Source of the DNA: Elusimicrobiaceae bacterium
Lineage (GTDB): Bacteria > Elusimicrobiota > Elusimicrobia > Elusimicrobiales > Elusimicrobiaceae
Reading direction: 5' to 3'
Assembly: GCA_017546175.1 (NCBI GenBank)
Contig: JAFYXM010000008.1
Location: 1-63,568 of the forward strand
DNA: 63,568 nt
The position numbers and the translations under genes are program-made. The notes below the pieces were generated by a model. The model saw only the letters and a list, made by a program, of their open reading frames with translations, was not told the DNA's origin and made no database searches. Shown here piece by piece: positions 52,290-60,504 of this stretch (positions are counted from its first letter, which is position 1; each line of letters opens with the position of its first letter).

Positions 52290-52862
52290 ATGATTAACAC
52301 TACCCAATTTCACGATGGTCTGATTTTTGAAGACGAAAACGGACAAATCGTTGAAATCATTGAGTTCCAACATCACCGCAAAAGCCAAGCTCGCGCCGTT
52401 GTACGCGTGAAATTGCGCAATATTCACACCGGTTCTTTGATTGAAACGTCTTATAGACCCGAAGATAAATTTAAAGAAGTGGAAGTGGAAAAACGCCCGT
52501 TCACCTACTTGTATGATGAAGGCGATATGGCTGTTTTTATGAACAGTGAAAATTATGAGCAAGTGTCTGTGCCCATAAGCAAACTCAAAGATCAAAAGAA
52601 ATATTTGAAAGACAATATGGAATTGACCGGCATTTACATCAATGACGAATTGTTAAATATGGAATTGCCGATCAAAGTGCCCTTGACCATTGCTTCCACC
52701 GTGCCGGGTGTGAAAGGGGATACGGTAGCCAATATGACCAAAATGGCCACGTTGGAAACCGGCGCTGAAATCAAAGTGCCTTTGTTTATCAATGAAGGCG
52801 ACAAGATTTTGGTAGATACCCGCACCGGCGCTTATGTAGAACGTGTGGTAGAACCTAAATAA
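52290..52862 (+). CDS. efp: translation elongation factor EF-P with an atypical tip loop
   Basis: 190 residues, three OB-like domains in the EF-P order (FHDGLIFEDENGQIVEIIEF; RPFTYLYDEGDMAVFMNSEN; GLKGDT-like VPGVKGDTVAN; KVPLFINEGDKILVDTRTGA). EF-P relieves ribosome stalling at polyproline. The domain I tip normally reads PGKG or PGRG; here the loop is HHRKSQARAVV, which aligns Gln with the usually modified Lys/Arg. Neither epmAB nor earP is in the window. GAGG precedes the ATG; the next gene overlaps the stop. Confidence 0.94.
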   Translation: MINTTQFHDGLIFEDENGQIVEIIEFQHHRKSQARAVVRVKLRNIHTGSLIETSYRPEDKFKEVEVEKRPFTYLYDEGDMAVFMNSENYEQVSVPISKLKDQKKYLKDNMELTGIYINDELLNMELPIKVPLTIASTVPGVKGDTVANMTKMATLETGAEIKVPLFINEGDKILVDTRTGAYVERVVEPK

Positions 52863-53317
52863 TGTTTTGTGTAAGGCGCGTGCTGGCTGTATTTGCGCTT
52901 TTGTGCTTTGCTCGCATGGCATGCGCCTTTACCTGTATTTACGGAGATTATTTAGAAGTAAAAGATGTAGAAAATAAAAAAGGTGTTTTGATAATGCCCA
53001 CTACAAATGGGCAATATAAAAACATCAAAGTTTTATCAAAAGAAGTATATCGGTTTTTACAAAGTTGTGAAAGTGATTGTAGGTATGCGGTAGCGGATGT
53101 TGTTTTTGAATCGGTTAATTACCGAAAGGCTTTTACGCGCAGCAATCTATTAATTGCAGATATAGATTTAAACAAAGAGTTAGCGTTGACGTTTCTTGTG
53201 TTTAAAAATGAGGACGGTTTTTTCGTCAAAGCACCCCAAGAGGTGGTTTTTAAAGACAAGAAACTGCAAAAACAGATAGAATCGTATTTAATAAAACTGG
53301 CAGAGAAAACATTATGA
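52862..53317 (+). CDS. small exported protein, unknown
   Basis: 151 residues with a signal peptide ending near MACA. The mature protein is mixed alpha/beta (FTCIYGDYLEVKDVENKKGV, SCESDCRYAVADVVFESVNY) with four Cys, and I recognise no family. The ATG overlaps the efp stop by one base (TAATG) and its own stop overlaps the DUF192 gene (ATGA), so it is translationally coupled on both sides. That conserved packing argues it is real. Confidence 0.7.
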   Translation: MFCVRRVLAVFALLCFARMACAFTCIYGDYLEVKDVENKKGVLIMPTTNGQYKNIKVLSKEVYRFLQSCESDCRYAVADVVFESVNYRKAFTRSNLLIADIDLNKELALTFLVFKNEDGFFVKAPQEVVFKDKKLQKQIESYLIKLAEKTL

Positions 53318-53649
53318 AATGCGTGTTGGAAAATACTTTTGTTTTAGCGGAAGAAGTGGAAATGGCCCGTACGTTTTTTAAGCGTTTAAAGGGTTTAATG
53401 TTTCGTCCGTCTATGCAGGAGGGAACGGCCATGCTTCTTTCTCCCTGTCCGCAGATTCATACTTGTTTTATGAAGTTTCCGATAGACGTATTGTTTTTGG
53501 CTGAAGACGGAACGGTGCTGTACGTGATGGAAAACTTAAGGCCGTGGCGCATAAGCCCCATTATTCGTCATGCTGTGCAAACACTGGAGATGCCTGCCGG
53601 CACGTTAAAAGGCAGGGTAAAAGTGGGGCATAAGGTAGATTTCCAATAG
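53314..53649 (+). CDS. DUF192 protein
   Basis: 111 residues: one DUF192 domain without a signal peptide (VEMARTFFKRLKGLMFRPSM, IHTCFMKFPIDVLFLAEDGT, ENLRPWRISP, LEMPAGTL). The family marks G(L/I)M.R......MLF and the hydrophobic-pocket W are in place. Function unproven. A secreted paralogue (lipoprotein) is encoded at 59900 on the other strand. Confidence 0.88.
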   Translation: MKCVLENTFVLAEEVEMARTFFKRLKGLMFRPSMQEGTAMLLSPCPQIHTCFMKFPIDVLFLAEDGTVLYVMENLRPWRISPIIRHAVQTLEMPAGTLKGRVKVGHKVDFQ

Positions 53650-53658
53650 GAGAAAAAG

Positions 53659-54405
53659 ATGAGAAAAATATTGTTTTTGATGGCTTTGTTTGTTTTTTGC
53701 TTGCCGATGCAAGCACGTAATATTTGGGACGATTTTTCCGATAATGTTACCCAAGACAACGTGCGTGCTTTTGCCAAAGATTTAGGCGGTTTAATGGGAT
53801 CCGGCACCTACACCACGGGCCGTGTATTGGGTTGGGGCGGTTTTCAAATCGGTCCGCGCGCCACGATGATTTTTAAGATGAGCAAAGGAAAAAATGAGTC
53901 CACTCATACCGCGTTGGGTGAGCGTGAAGAAGTGGGGGAAGTGTATTATCCGTGGTTGCAGGCCGATATCGGTATGCCGTTTCGTTTAGACGGTTTTATT
54001 CGGGCCAGCAGCTATCAGGGTATGACGATTGCCGGCGGCGGTTTGCGCTGGGGTATTACGCGGCCTAATGAAATGTTGGGCTCTTTTCAGCCAATGTTGG
54101 TGCTGTCTGCACATAGTGCCAGCGCACGGGATTTCTCTGCCACGCATTATAATGCCAGTTTGGTAATGTCTATGAAATTTAAATATTTCGTTCCGTATAT
54201 CGGCGGCGGGGTAGATTACACCAATTTACACATTAACCAATCTGTCATGGCGCCTGAGTTGGCCGGCGAAACCGAATATGCCGCCACGGCGCGTGCCACG
54301 GCGGGGCTGAACTTTAAGCTGCCTTCTTATTTAGATTTAAGTTTGGCTGCCAACTATGCTTATTCTGGTTTGGGGGCAGAAGCATCTATTTCTCTTAGAT
54401 TTTAA
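53659..54405 (+). CDS. predicted outer-membrane beta-barrel protein
   Basis: 248 residues with a signal peptide (KILFLMALFVFCLPMQA). The rest is rich in alternating-hydrophobic strands (FQIGPRATMIFKMSKG, MTIAGGGLRWGITR, KYFVPYIGGGVDYTNLHI, LDLSLAANYAYSGLGAE) and ends in a Phe (EASISLRF), the C-terminal signature of barrel proteins. GGAG precedes the ATG. It ends an efp-unknown-DUF192-barrel run and is followed by a terminator. Substrate or ligand unknown. Confidence 0.75.
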   Translation: MRKILFLMALFVFCLPMQARNIWDDFSDNVTQDNVRAFAKDLGGLMGSGTYTTGRVLGWGGFQIGPRATMIFKMSKGKNESTHTALGEREEVGEVYYPWLQADIGMPFRLDGFIRASSYQGMTIAGGGLRWGITRPNEMLGSFQPMLVLSAHSASARDFSATHYNASLVMSMKFKYFVPYIGGGVDYTNLHINQSVMAPELAGETEYAATARATAGLNFKLPSYLDLSLAANYAYSGLGAEASISLRF

Positions 54406-54422
54406 TAAACATTTTTTCAAAG

Positions 54423-54451
54423 AAACCCGTCCTTTTCGGGCGGGTTTTTTT
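54423..54451 (+). terminator. terminator after the barrel-protein gene
   Basis: AAACCCGTCC (54423-54432) pairs with GGGCGGGTTT (54438-54447), one G-U pair, then TTTT. Confidence 0.88.
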
Positions 54452-54586
54452 GAGGAAAAAGAAAGTGGACCTATTTTTTTGTGGGTCTAAAAAATATGAA
54501 AGATAGGTCTTTAGGCCCTCGCTGTGTTTTGTTAAAAGAGCTTTAATATAAATATAAGAAACAGTAGTAATGCAAAGGAGAAGAAA

Positions 54587-55207
54587 ATGAAAAAATGGAT
54601 TTTGGTTGTGCCCTTCATACTTGCGACGACTTGTTTGGCGCAAGCGTTGGATTTAGGGGCTATTGATGCTGCTTTGGAGCGCGCCAATACGCAAGCTAAA
54701 GTGACTTACGAGAAAAGCACGGTTCCTCCCACTCATTTTGAAAGTGCCGAAAAGCAAGCCGCTTTTAATTATTACCTTGTCAAAGGGGTAGAAATTTTAG
54801 GAAAATCCGGCAATTTAGAGGGCTGCCCTGAAGAAATCTGCGGATACTCCAGAGAGCATTTTTTGGTCATTGTGTTAAAAAGTGCCATTGAGTCTCGCTT
54901 TGAAGATGAAGTTCCCACCGGCCGTTATTTGACCAATGACGAAAAACGCGCCGTCAGATATGCTCTTTTTACGCTTATGATAAACGGTGATGAAAAAGAA
55001 AAATTTGCCGCTTACAGACCTTATTTGGGCTATACTCAAGAATGGATGAATGAGCATCCGATTGAAAATTGGCCGCATTATGTGCAAGCTTGTGAAAAAG
55101 CCATGAATTACTTCTATGACTTGATGAAAGAAGTGGTAGAGGCTGAACGTGCCGGAGAATTAGAACAAATTCTTAATTACAACACGTGGATGATGATGAG
55201 CCATTAA
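54587..55207 (+). CDS. exported helical protein, unknown
   Basis: 206 residues with a signal peptide ending near CLAQA. The mature part is mainly helical (IDAALERANTQAKVTY, YDLMKEVVEAERAGELEQIL) and contains one Cys pair (GCPEEICGY). No family recognised. AAAGGAG precedes the ATG. Monocistronic, with a terminator. Confidence 0.65.
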   Translation: MKKWILVVPFILATTCLAQALDLGAIDAALERANTQAKVTYEKSTVPPTHFESAEKQAAFNYYLVKGVEILGKSGNLEGCPEEICGYSREHFLVIVLKSAIESRFEDEVPTGRYLTNDEKRAVRYALFTLMINGDEKEKFAAYRPYLGYTQEWMNEHPIENWPHYVQACEKAMNYFYDLMKEVVEAERAGELEQILNYNTWMMMSH

Positions 55208-55223
55208 TCTGCTTTTTAAAAGT

Positions 55224-55252
55224 AAAACCCCCGATTTAATCGGGGGTTTTTT
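55224..55252 (+). terminator. bidirectional terminator between 54587 gene and metK
   Basis: AAAACCCCCGAT (55224-55235) pairs with ATCGGGGGTTTT (55239-55250), TTTT continuing. Confidence 0.9.
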
Positions 55253-55267
55253 AGTGCTTGGTAAAAC

Positions 55268-56428
55268 TTATTTGGCGGCTGCTTGCAGGACTTTTACTTT
55301 GTCAGTAGCTTCCCACGGGAAGTCTTTGCGGCCAAAGTGTCCGTAAGCGGCAGTGGGCAAGTAAATAGGGTTGCGCAACTTAAAGTGCTCAATAATCCCT
55401 TTAGGCGTTAAGGGGAAAATCTTGCGTGCAATATCGGCCAGTTTTTGATCGCTGATTTTACCCGTTTCATGCGTATCTACATAAAAGCCCACAGGTTCGT
55501 CTTTTCCGATGGCATAGGCTAGCTGGACCGTACATTCGTGGGCCAGTTTGGCAGCTACGATATTTTTGGCGATATAGCGGGCCATGTAAGCAGCAGAACG
55601 GTCCACCTTGGTTGGGTCTTTGCCGGAGAAGGCACCGCCTCCGTGCGGACAGCGACCACCGTAGGTGTCTACAATAATTTTACGTCCCGTCATACCGGTA
55701 TCGCTTTGCGGACCGCCGATTACAAATTTTCCGGTAGGGTTAATTAAAATCTTGGTATCTTTGTCCATCCATTTCTTAATGGCAGGCAAAATGGCCACCG
55801 CTTCAATTTCTTTTTTGGAGCGATCGGTAATTTTGGTGCCGGTTTTATCCAAAATTTCTTCGGTGTGCTGTGTGGATACAACTACCGTATCAATGCGCAC
55901 CGGTTCGCCGTCTTCATATTCAATGGTTACTTGGCTTTTGGCATCAGGGCCCAAGTACGGCAAGGTTTTATTTTTGCGGGCCTTTTCTAAGTTTTTCAAA
56001 ATTTCGTTGGAAAGCACCAAGGTAAGGGGCATATATTCGGTGGTTTCGTCCACGGCGTAGCCGACCATTAAGCCTTGGTCTCCGGCGCCGCCTACGTCCA
56101 CCCCTTGGCTGATATCGGGCGATTGTTTGCCGATGACGTTGATCACGGCGCAAGTGTCTGCATTAAAGCCGTATTTGGCATCAGTGTAGCCGATTTCTTT
56201 GATGTGATTGCGCACCAGTTGCTCTACATCTACCCACGTTTTAGTGGTGATTTCTCCGCCTACGACCACCAAACCGCGCGTAATATAGGTTTCACAAGCT
56301 ACGCGGGCGCTTTTATCTTTTTTCAAAATTTCGTCTAAAATCAAATCTGAAATTTGGTCACACACTTTGTCGGGGTGGCCTTTAGATACAGATTCCGAAG
56401 TGAAATAACATTTTCCTTGTTTAATCAT
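55268..56428 (-). CDS. metK: S-adenosylmethionine synthetase
   Basis: 386 residues from ATG 56428 (TTGGAG upstream; an in-frame TTG four codons earlier overlaps that site). It makes SAM from methionine and ATP. Family signatures: [17 protein letters not shown], the P-loop-like [42 protein letters not shown] and [19 protein letters not shown]. All are intact and length is typical. The ~50-base leader is too short for a SAM riboswitch. Divergent from the exonuclease gene. Confidence 0.97.
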   Translation of the reverse strand: MIKQGKCYFTSESVSKGHPDKVCDQISDLILDEILKKDKSARVACETYITRGLVVVGGEITTKTWVDVEQLVRNHIKEIGYTDAKYGFNADTCAVINVIGKQSPDISQGVDVGGAGDQGLMVGYAVDETTEYMPLTLVLSNEILKNLEKARKNKTLPYLGPDAKSQVTIEYEDGEPVRIDTVVVSTQHTEEILDKTGTKITDRSKKEIEAVAILPAIKKWMDKDTKILINPTGKFVIGGPQSDTGMTGRKIIVDTYGGRCPHGGGAFSGKDPTKVDRSAAYMARYIAKNIVAAKLAHECTVQLAYAIGKDEPVGFYVDTHETGKISDQKLADIARKIFPLTPKGIIEHFKLRNPIYLPTAAYGHFGRKDFPWEATDKVKVLQAAAK

Positions 56429-56481
56429 AGCTAACTCCAAACACGTCTACGGCTGCAGGCGGGCAATTTAATATAATACTT

Positions 56482-56489
56482 ATTATACT
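56482..56489. promoter_or_regulatory. overlapping divergent -10 elements of metK and xth
   Basis: TATAAT on the minus strand (56487 to 56482) and TATACT on the plus strand (56484-56489) overlap, so the two promoters should exclude each other. Confidence 0.5.
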
Positions 56490-56507
56490 ATTTTAGGGGT
56501 TAGAAAC

Positions 56508-57275
56508 GTGAAACTGATTTCTTGGAATGTAAACGGTCTGCGGGCCGTAGAAAAAAAAGGATTTTTAGATTTTTTACATACCTGCGGAGCCGATATTTTG
56601 GCCTTGCAGGAGACCAAAGCCATGGCGGAGCAACTCTCTGAGACGTTGCGCGCGCCGACAGGGTGGCATACGTATTTTTGCTCGGCCGAGCGCAAAGGAT
56701 ACAGCGGAGTGGCTGTGTATGCCAAAGAAAAACCGATGAATGTATGGTATGGCTTGGGGGAAGAAGAATTTGACAGAGAGGGCCGTACGTTGATACTGGA
56801 ATATCCGGACTTTTTCTTTATTAATATCTATTATCCTAACGGCGGGCAAGGGCCGGAACGGATAGATTTTAAGCTTCGCTTTTATGATTGCTTTTTGCAA
56901 AAAAGCAAAGAACTTTTTAAAACGGGCAAGACGGTTATTGTATGTGGTGATGTAAATACTGCTCATCAGGCCATAGACTTAGCCCGCCCGAAAGAGAATG
57001 AAAAAAATACAGGCTTTTTGCCGGAAGAAAGAGCTTGGTTGGACCGCTTTTTCAGCGAAGGCTTTGTGGATACGTTCCGCCAGTTTAATAAAGAGGGCGG
57101 ACACTATAGCTGGTGGGATTACAAGACGGGGGCACGTAAAAGAAATGTAGGCTGGAGAATTGATTATTTTATGATTGATGAGAAATCTGCCGGAAAGCTT
57201 AAAGGGGCCGGAATGATGAGCGAGGTGATGGGGTCGGACCATTGCCCGATATGGATAGAAGTGGGGGATTTATAA
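56508..57275 (+). CDS. xth: exodeoxyribonuclease III/AP endonuclease
   Basis: 255 residues, start GTG 56508 with AGGGG at the right distance. Family: LISWNVNGLRAVEKKGFL, ADILALQETKA (metal Glu), YSGVAVYAKEKP, NIYYPNGGQ, CGDVNTAHQAIDLARP (active site Asp/Asn), WRIDYFMID and the final GSDHCPIWIEV (catalytic Asp-His). Repairs abasic sites. A repeat copy begins at its stop codon. Confidence 0.95.
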   Translation: MKLISWNVNGLRAVEKKGFLDFLHTCGADILALQETKAMAEQLSETLRAPTGWHTYFCSAERKGYSGVAVYAKEKPMNVWYGLGEEEFDREGRTLILEYPDFFFINIYYPNGGQGPERIDFKLRFYDCFLQKSKELFKTGKTVIVCGDVNTAHQAIDLARPKENEKNTGFLPEERAWLDRFFSEGFVDTFRQFNKEGGHYSWWDYKTGARKRNVGWRIDYFMIDEKSAGKLKGAGMMSEVMGSDHCPIWIEVGDL

Positions 57276-57322
57276 CGGCATTTTCAGTTGCTTGTCTGAA
57301 TATGGGTAAACAATTTTCCATT
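57274..57322 (+). repeat. 49-bp direct repeat, copy 1
   Basis: Begins AACGGCATTTTCAGTTGC and ends TTTTCCATT. The second copy at 57450-57498 differs at four positions. Confidence 0.8.
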
Positions 57323-57332
57323 TTTGGTTTTC

Positions 57333-57395
57333 TTTGTTCCGACTTACCGCTCGCCGTAGCTGGCACTACTTGCCTCGGGTAACTTACGGAACAAA
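57333..57395 (+). other. structured intergenic element between the repeat copies
   Basis: TTTGTTCCG (57333-57341) pairs with CGGAACAAA (57387-57395); inside, TTACC (57344-57348) pairs with GGTAA (57378-57382), and GTAG/CTAC can close a small hairpin. The whole looks like a folded RNA or a MITE-like palindrome. The rest of 57276-57529 holds no coding frame I can support. Confidence 0.5.
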
Positions 57396-57449
57396 TAAAT
57401 CCCAAAACTGAAAAATCATGCTACAAACATAGCATTTTCAGGTACAGGG

Positions 57450-57498
57450 AACGGCTTTTACAGTTGCTTGTCTGAATATGGGCAAACTATTTTCCATT
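57450..57498 (+). repeat. 49-bp direct repeat, copy 2
   Basis: Begins AACGGCTTTTACAGTTGC; otherwise identical to copy 1 apart from two further single-base changes. Confidence 0.8.
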
Positions 57499-57529
57499 AA
57501 GGTTGTACTTTGTAAAATATTTAAAGTAT

Positions 57530-57558
57530 AAAAAAGCCGCCCGTCGGGGCGGCTTTTT
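57530..57558 (-). terminator. terminator of the VIT1-family gene
   Basis: AAAAAGCCGCCC (57531-57542) pairs with GGGCGGCTTTTT across GTCG. Confidence 0.88.
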
Positions 57559-58424
57559 TAGGCTTCAATACCGGTAAATTTTTGTAGTAAAAATCCAATG
57601 AAAAAGCTGACTGCGGCTACGCCAAAGCTCAGCCCTGCCATTTCCAAAAATCTGCCTTTGAAATTTTCTCCTTTGGCTACGGCGTAATAAAACGTAAAGG
57701 ACGCAATTACCAAAAGTGCCAAAAATAACATCAGCCCCAAGGCCAAAAAGATATTATCTAAAATAGCATACGGCGCGACCAAAAGCCCTACCGTGAGAAT
57801 ATAAGCCCCACCTGTATAAACGGCGGCTTTGACGGGATTTTTTCCCTCGGCTTTTTCCGTTTTAGAGGATAGATATTCCGAAGAGCCCATACTCAGTGCC
57901 GCGGCAATGCCCGTAATAGCGCCCGTCAAGGCCACGAGTTTGGGGTTTTGTAAAGCAAAGGTAAAGCCTGCCAGCGCGCCCGTAAATTCCACCAGAGCGT
58001 CACTTAAACCCAAGACTACCGAGCCCATATAATTTAAGCGTTCTTCATTGATTAAATTAATCAGGGCCGCTTCGTGCGCGTCTTCATCATCAGCCAGTTT
58101 TTGCACGGCAGGGAAATCTTCATACGTGCGGTATTTTTGCGCGGCGTGGCCCTCATTTCCTTCCATTAGTTTCACGGTAAAAGTGATTCCGAAAACTCGT
58201 GCCAATAGCAAATACCATGCAATTTTAACATGGCACGCGGTGCAGGGCTGCCCCGTAAGTTGGGAAATAATTTCACAATGTTTGGCTTCCTCTTGGGCTA
58301 TTTTTTCCAAGACTTGTGCATTTTGTGGGTCTTTTTCGCGCAAAGCCAAACGGTGGTAAATGACACTTTCCGTCATTTCGTTTCTTTGAAATTCCAATAA
58401 AGATTTTTTTATGTTATTTGTCAT
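57558..58424 (-). CDS. ferritin-like/VIT1-CCC1 fusion, probable iron or manganese transporter
   Basis: 288 residues. The first ~135 are a ferritin-like/rubrerythrin domain with ExxH-type ligands (FQRNEMTESVIYHRLALREK, KIAQEEAKHCEII, KLADDEDAHEAALINLI). The rest is a VIT1/CCC1 transporter domain with five helices (GLSDALVEFTGALAGFTFAL, ALSMGSSEYLSSKTE). This combination occurs in membrane-bound ferritin-type exporters (MbfA-like) that move Fe2+ or Mn2+. It lies three bases after the stop of the M20 gene on the same strand, in an operon with it and a DUF192 lipoprotein. Confidence 0.88.
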   Translation of the reverse strand: MTNNIKKSLLEFQRNEMTESVIYHRLALREKDPQNAQVLEKIAQEEAKHCEIISQLTGQPCTACHVKIAWYLLLARVFGITFTVKLMEGNEGHAAQKYRTYEDFPAVQKLADDEDAHEAALINLINEERLNYMGSVVLGLSDALVEFTGALAGFTFALQNPKLVALTGAITGIAAALSMGSSEYLSSKTEKAEGKNPVKAAVYTGGAYILTVGLLVAPYAILDNIFLALGLMLFLALLVIASFTFYYAVAKGENFKGRFLEMAGLSFGVAAVSFFIGFLLQKFTGIEA

Positions 58425-58427
58425 AAG

Positions 58428-59903
58428 TTATTTCTTCTCTTCCATAGTTTCGGGTTTGTTTTCTAAATCGGTTTGGGGTGTTTCTTGCGGCGGGAAAATA
58501 TTTTTCCCTAAGGCAAAATCATACACAACACCGGCAAAAAAGCGCACTTGCTCTTGGTAATCTTCTTCGGAAATAAATTCATCGGCTGTGTGTGGGGTGC
58601 CTTCGGCCTGTTCGTACATAGCAGGGCCGATACCATAGGTGGTTATGCCTAAACGACGCAAAAATTCACCGTCGCCTGAAGCAGGGCTCATACCGGGTAC
58701 GGTTACCGCTCCTGCCCACATGCGGTTAGCAGTTTTAGAAATACTGCTAAACAATTCATCTTTTCCGTCCATGGGAGCGGGGAAAGGAAGCTGCGGACGC
58801 TCTAAAATTTCAATGGTTAAAAAATCGTCCGAATCTAAAAATTTACGTAAATCGTTTACAAATTCGTCGGGGTCCGTTTCGGGCAGTAAACGTACATTTA
58901 CTACCGCCGAAGCTTCCGCCACCGAGGCACCCGTATCCGTGCCCGAGGAAATATTGACCGGAGTAATGGTATCTTTAAGCTGTGTTTGGAAGAAAGAGTC
59001 CTGCGCCATAATGTCGGCCGCCATTTGCTTTTGTTCTTCCGTGCCGGATAAGAGTAATTGAATGGTGGTTTGGCCGTCTTCGTTTTGCAAGGCAGATATA
59101 CGGGTAAAAAATTCCTGCGTAGTGGGAAGCAAGCGGGCCGCTGGGCTGAATTTAGGTAGTTTGGATAATACTTCCGACAGGCGATACACCGCATTTTCTT
59201 GCACAGGCAGAGAGGAGTGGGCCGCTTCGCCCGAGGCGGTAATTTTGATATCCATATACATTTTGGTGCCTGCTTCGGCAAATACAATGGGGCTTGTTTT
59301 GGGGGTGTCTTTGATAATGCCGCCGCCTTCATTAAGAGCAAAGCCTGCGTTGATTTTATCCCATTGGGTTTCAGATAGCCATTTAATGCCCGTGTCGCTG
59401 CCCGATTCTTCACCGGAAGTAGCTAAGAAAATAATATCTCGTTTGGGAGTAAGACCCGAATCTTTGATTTGAGTGAAAAGTGCCAAATGCATGGCGGTAT
59501 AATTTTTGGCATCGGTGGCTCCCAAACCGTAAATTTTGCCATCTTTTAAAGTGGCTTTGTACGGGGGGACGGACCAGTTTTCCGCCGCGGGGGCGGTGTC
59601 TAAATGAGAAATTAACAAAAGCGGTTTTGCTTCCGGGTCAGAGCCTTTGATTCGTGCAAGCAGATTAGCCGCTCCTTTGCGCGGAGACAAAAAGTCCCAA
59701 TCAATACCGTGTTTGTTTAGCTCCTTATAGAGGTAACGAACGGCGGCGGTTTCGTTAGGCTCAGGCTTGGAAGTATCAATTTCAAGTAAGTGGATGAGGT
59801 GATTTTTGGCGTCTTGATAGAGCTTGTCCGTATCTATCTCTTGCCCTTGTAAAAGAGGTAGAGAAAGCAGACCGAAAATCAGTAAAAAGAAATATTTTTT
59901 CAT
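58428..59903 (-). CDS. exported M20-family metallopeptidase
   Basis: 491 residues with a signal peptide (KKYFFLLIFGLLSLPLLQGQ). M20 marks: LLLISHLDTAPAAENW (first metal His and Asp), YGLGATDAKNYTAMHLA (bridging Asp), FLATSGEESGSDTGI (catalytic Glu pair), ALNEGGGI and, near the C-terminus, GTPHTADEFI (last His). The dimerisation domain lies between. An acidic Pro-rich tail ends the protein. Substrate is presumably a peptide or acylated amino acid in the periplasm. It overlaps the upstream DUF192 gene by ATGA. Confidence 0.88.
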   Translation of the reverse strand: MKKYFFLLIFGLLSLPLLQGQEIDTDKLYQDAKNHLIHLLEIDTSKPEPNETAAVRYLYKELNKHGIDWDFLSPRKGAANLLARIKGSDPEAKPLLLISHLDTAPAAENWSVPPYKATLKDGKIYGLGATDAKNYTAMHLALFTQIKDSGLTPKRDIIFLATSGEESGSDTGIKWLSETQWDKINAGFALNEGGGIIKDTPKTSPIVFAEAGTKMYMDIKITASGEAAHSSLPVQENAVYRLSEVLSKLPKFSPAARLLPTTQEFFTRISALQNEDGQTTIQLLLSGTEEQKQMAADIMAQDSFFQTQLKDTITPVNISSGTDTGASVAEASAVVNVRLLPETDPDEFVNDLRKFLDSDDFLTIEILERPQLPFPAPMDGKDELFSSISKTANRMWAGAVTVPGMSPASGDGEFLRRLGITTYGIGPAMYEQAEGTPHTADEFISEEDYQEQVRFFAGVVYDFALGKNIFPPQETPQTDLENKPETMEEKK

Positions 59904-60334
59904 AACGAAAAATCAAGCTTATCCCCTGCTTTTAAACCTTGGCGGGTAATGGTGCCGGCGGCAGCTTCAAGCACATAGAGCCCCTCTCCTTTGACAAAAG
60001 GAATTTCGTGATCCGGCGTATAGGTATAGGTGTGGGGGACCCGCTCATACATTTGGGTAATAGTTTTGTCTTTAGAAAGATAAATAATGTCTAAGTCAAT
60101 TAAGGTGTTTTTCATCCAAAAATAATGAGTATCTTCCTCATCAAAAAGAAAGAGCATCCCTTCATTTTCCGGTAAGTGTTTGACAAACATCAGGCCTTTT
60201 TCGGTTTTTTCGGGTGTGTCGGCCAGGCGCACTTGAATAGAAAAGCCATCGGGCAAGGTAACTGTAGTTCGGCGGTAACCATCGTTACAAGCAAATAAAA
60301 AAATAAGAGGAATTAAAAATAAGAATTTCTTCAT
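59900..60334 (-). CDS. DUF192 lipoprotein
   Basis: 144 residues. The signal IPLIFLFAC is a lipobox-like ending with Cys ~16. The DUF192 domain follows: IQVRLADTPEKTEKGLMFVK, GMLFLFDEEDTHYFWMKNTL, DLDIIYLSKDK, and VLEAAAGTITRQGLKAGDKL. It is homologous to the cytosolic DUF192 protein at 53314. It opens the operon that continues with the M20 peptidase and the VIT1 protein. Its -10 element lies seven bases before the ATG, so the operon mRNA is predicted leaderless. Confidence 0.88.
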   Translation of the reverse strand: MKKFLFLIPLIFLFACNDGYRRTTVTLPDGFSIQVRLADTPEKTEKGLMFVKHLPENEGMLFLFDEEDTHYFWMKNTLIDLDIIYLSKDKTITQMYERVPHTYTYTPDHEIPFVKGEGLYVLEAAAGTITRQGLKAGDKLDFSL

Positions 60335-60341
60335 ATATTAT

Positions 60342-60350
60342 AGTGTAGCA
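60342..60350 (-). promoter_or_regulatory. extended -10 element seven bases before the DUF192 lipoprotein gene
   Basis: On the minus strand TGCTACACT, then ATAATAT and the ATG at 60334. An overlapping TATAAT ends two bases before the ATG and is too close to be used for it. Confidence 0.5.
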
Positions 60351-60406
60351 AAAAAACAGCTTTTCCGCGTTTAAAAACAATCTTTTTTGTATAGGGAAAT
60401 AACGGG

Positions 60407-60434
60407 TTGCGATATTTGTATTTTTTGATATAAT
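60407..60434 (+). promoter_or_regulatory. promoter of the terminal FlgD-Ig protein gene
   Basis: TTGCGA (60407-60412) and TATAAT (60429-60434), spacer 16, with a T-rich stretch between. Expected start ~60441, 64 bases before the ATG at 60505. Confidence 0.55.
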
Positions 60435-60504
60435 TTTTATAAGCCTTTTTGCGCGTATAAAGAGGCTATGACAGATTTTTATTTTATATTTAGAGGTTTC
60501 TCGC

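Noticed and set aside
56429..56507. SAM riboswitch upstream of metK
   Set aside because: The predicted leader is about 50 bases, too short, and shows no k-turn or known SAM-class core.
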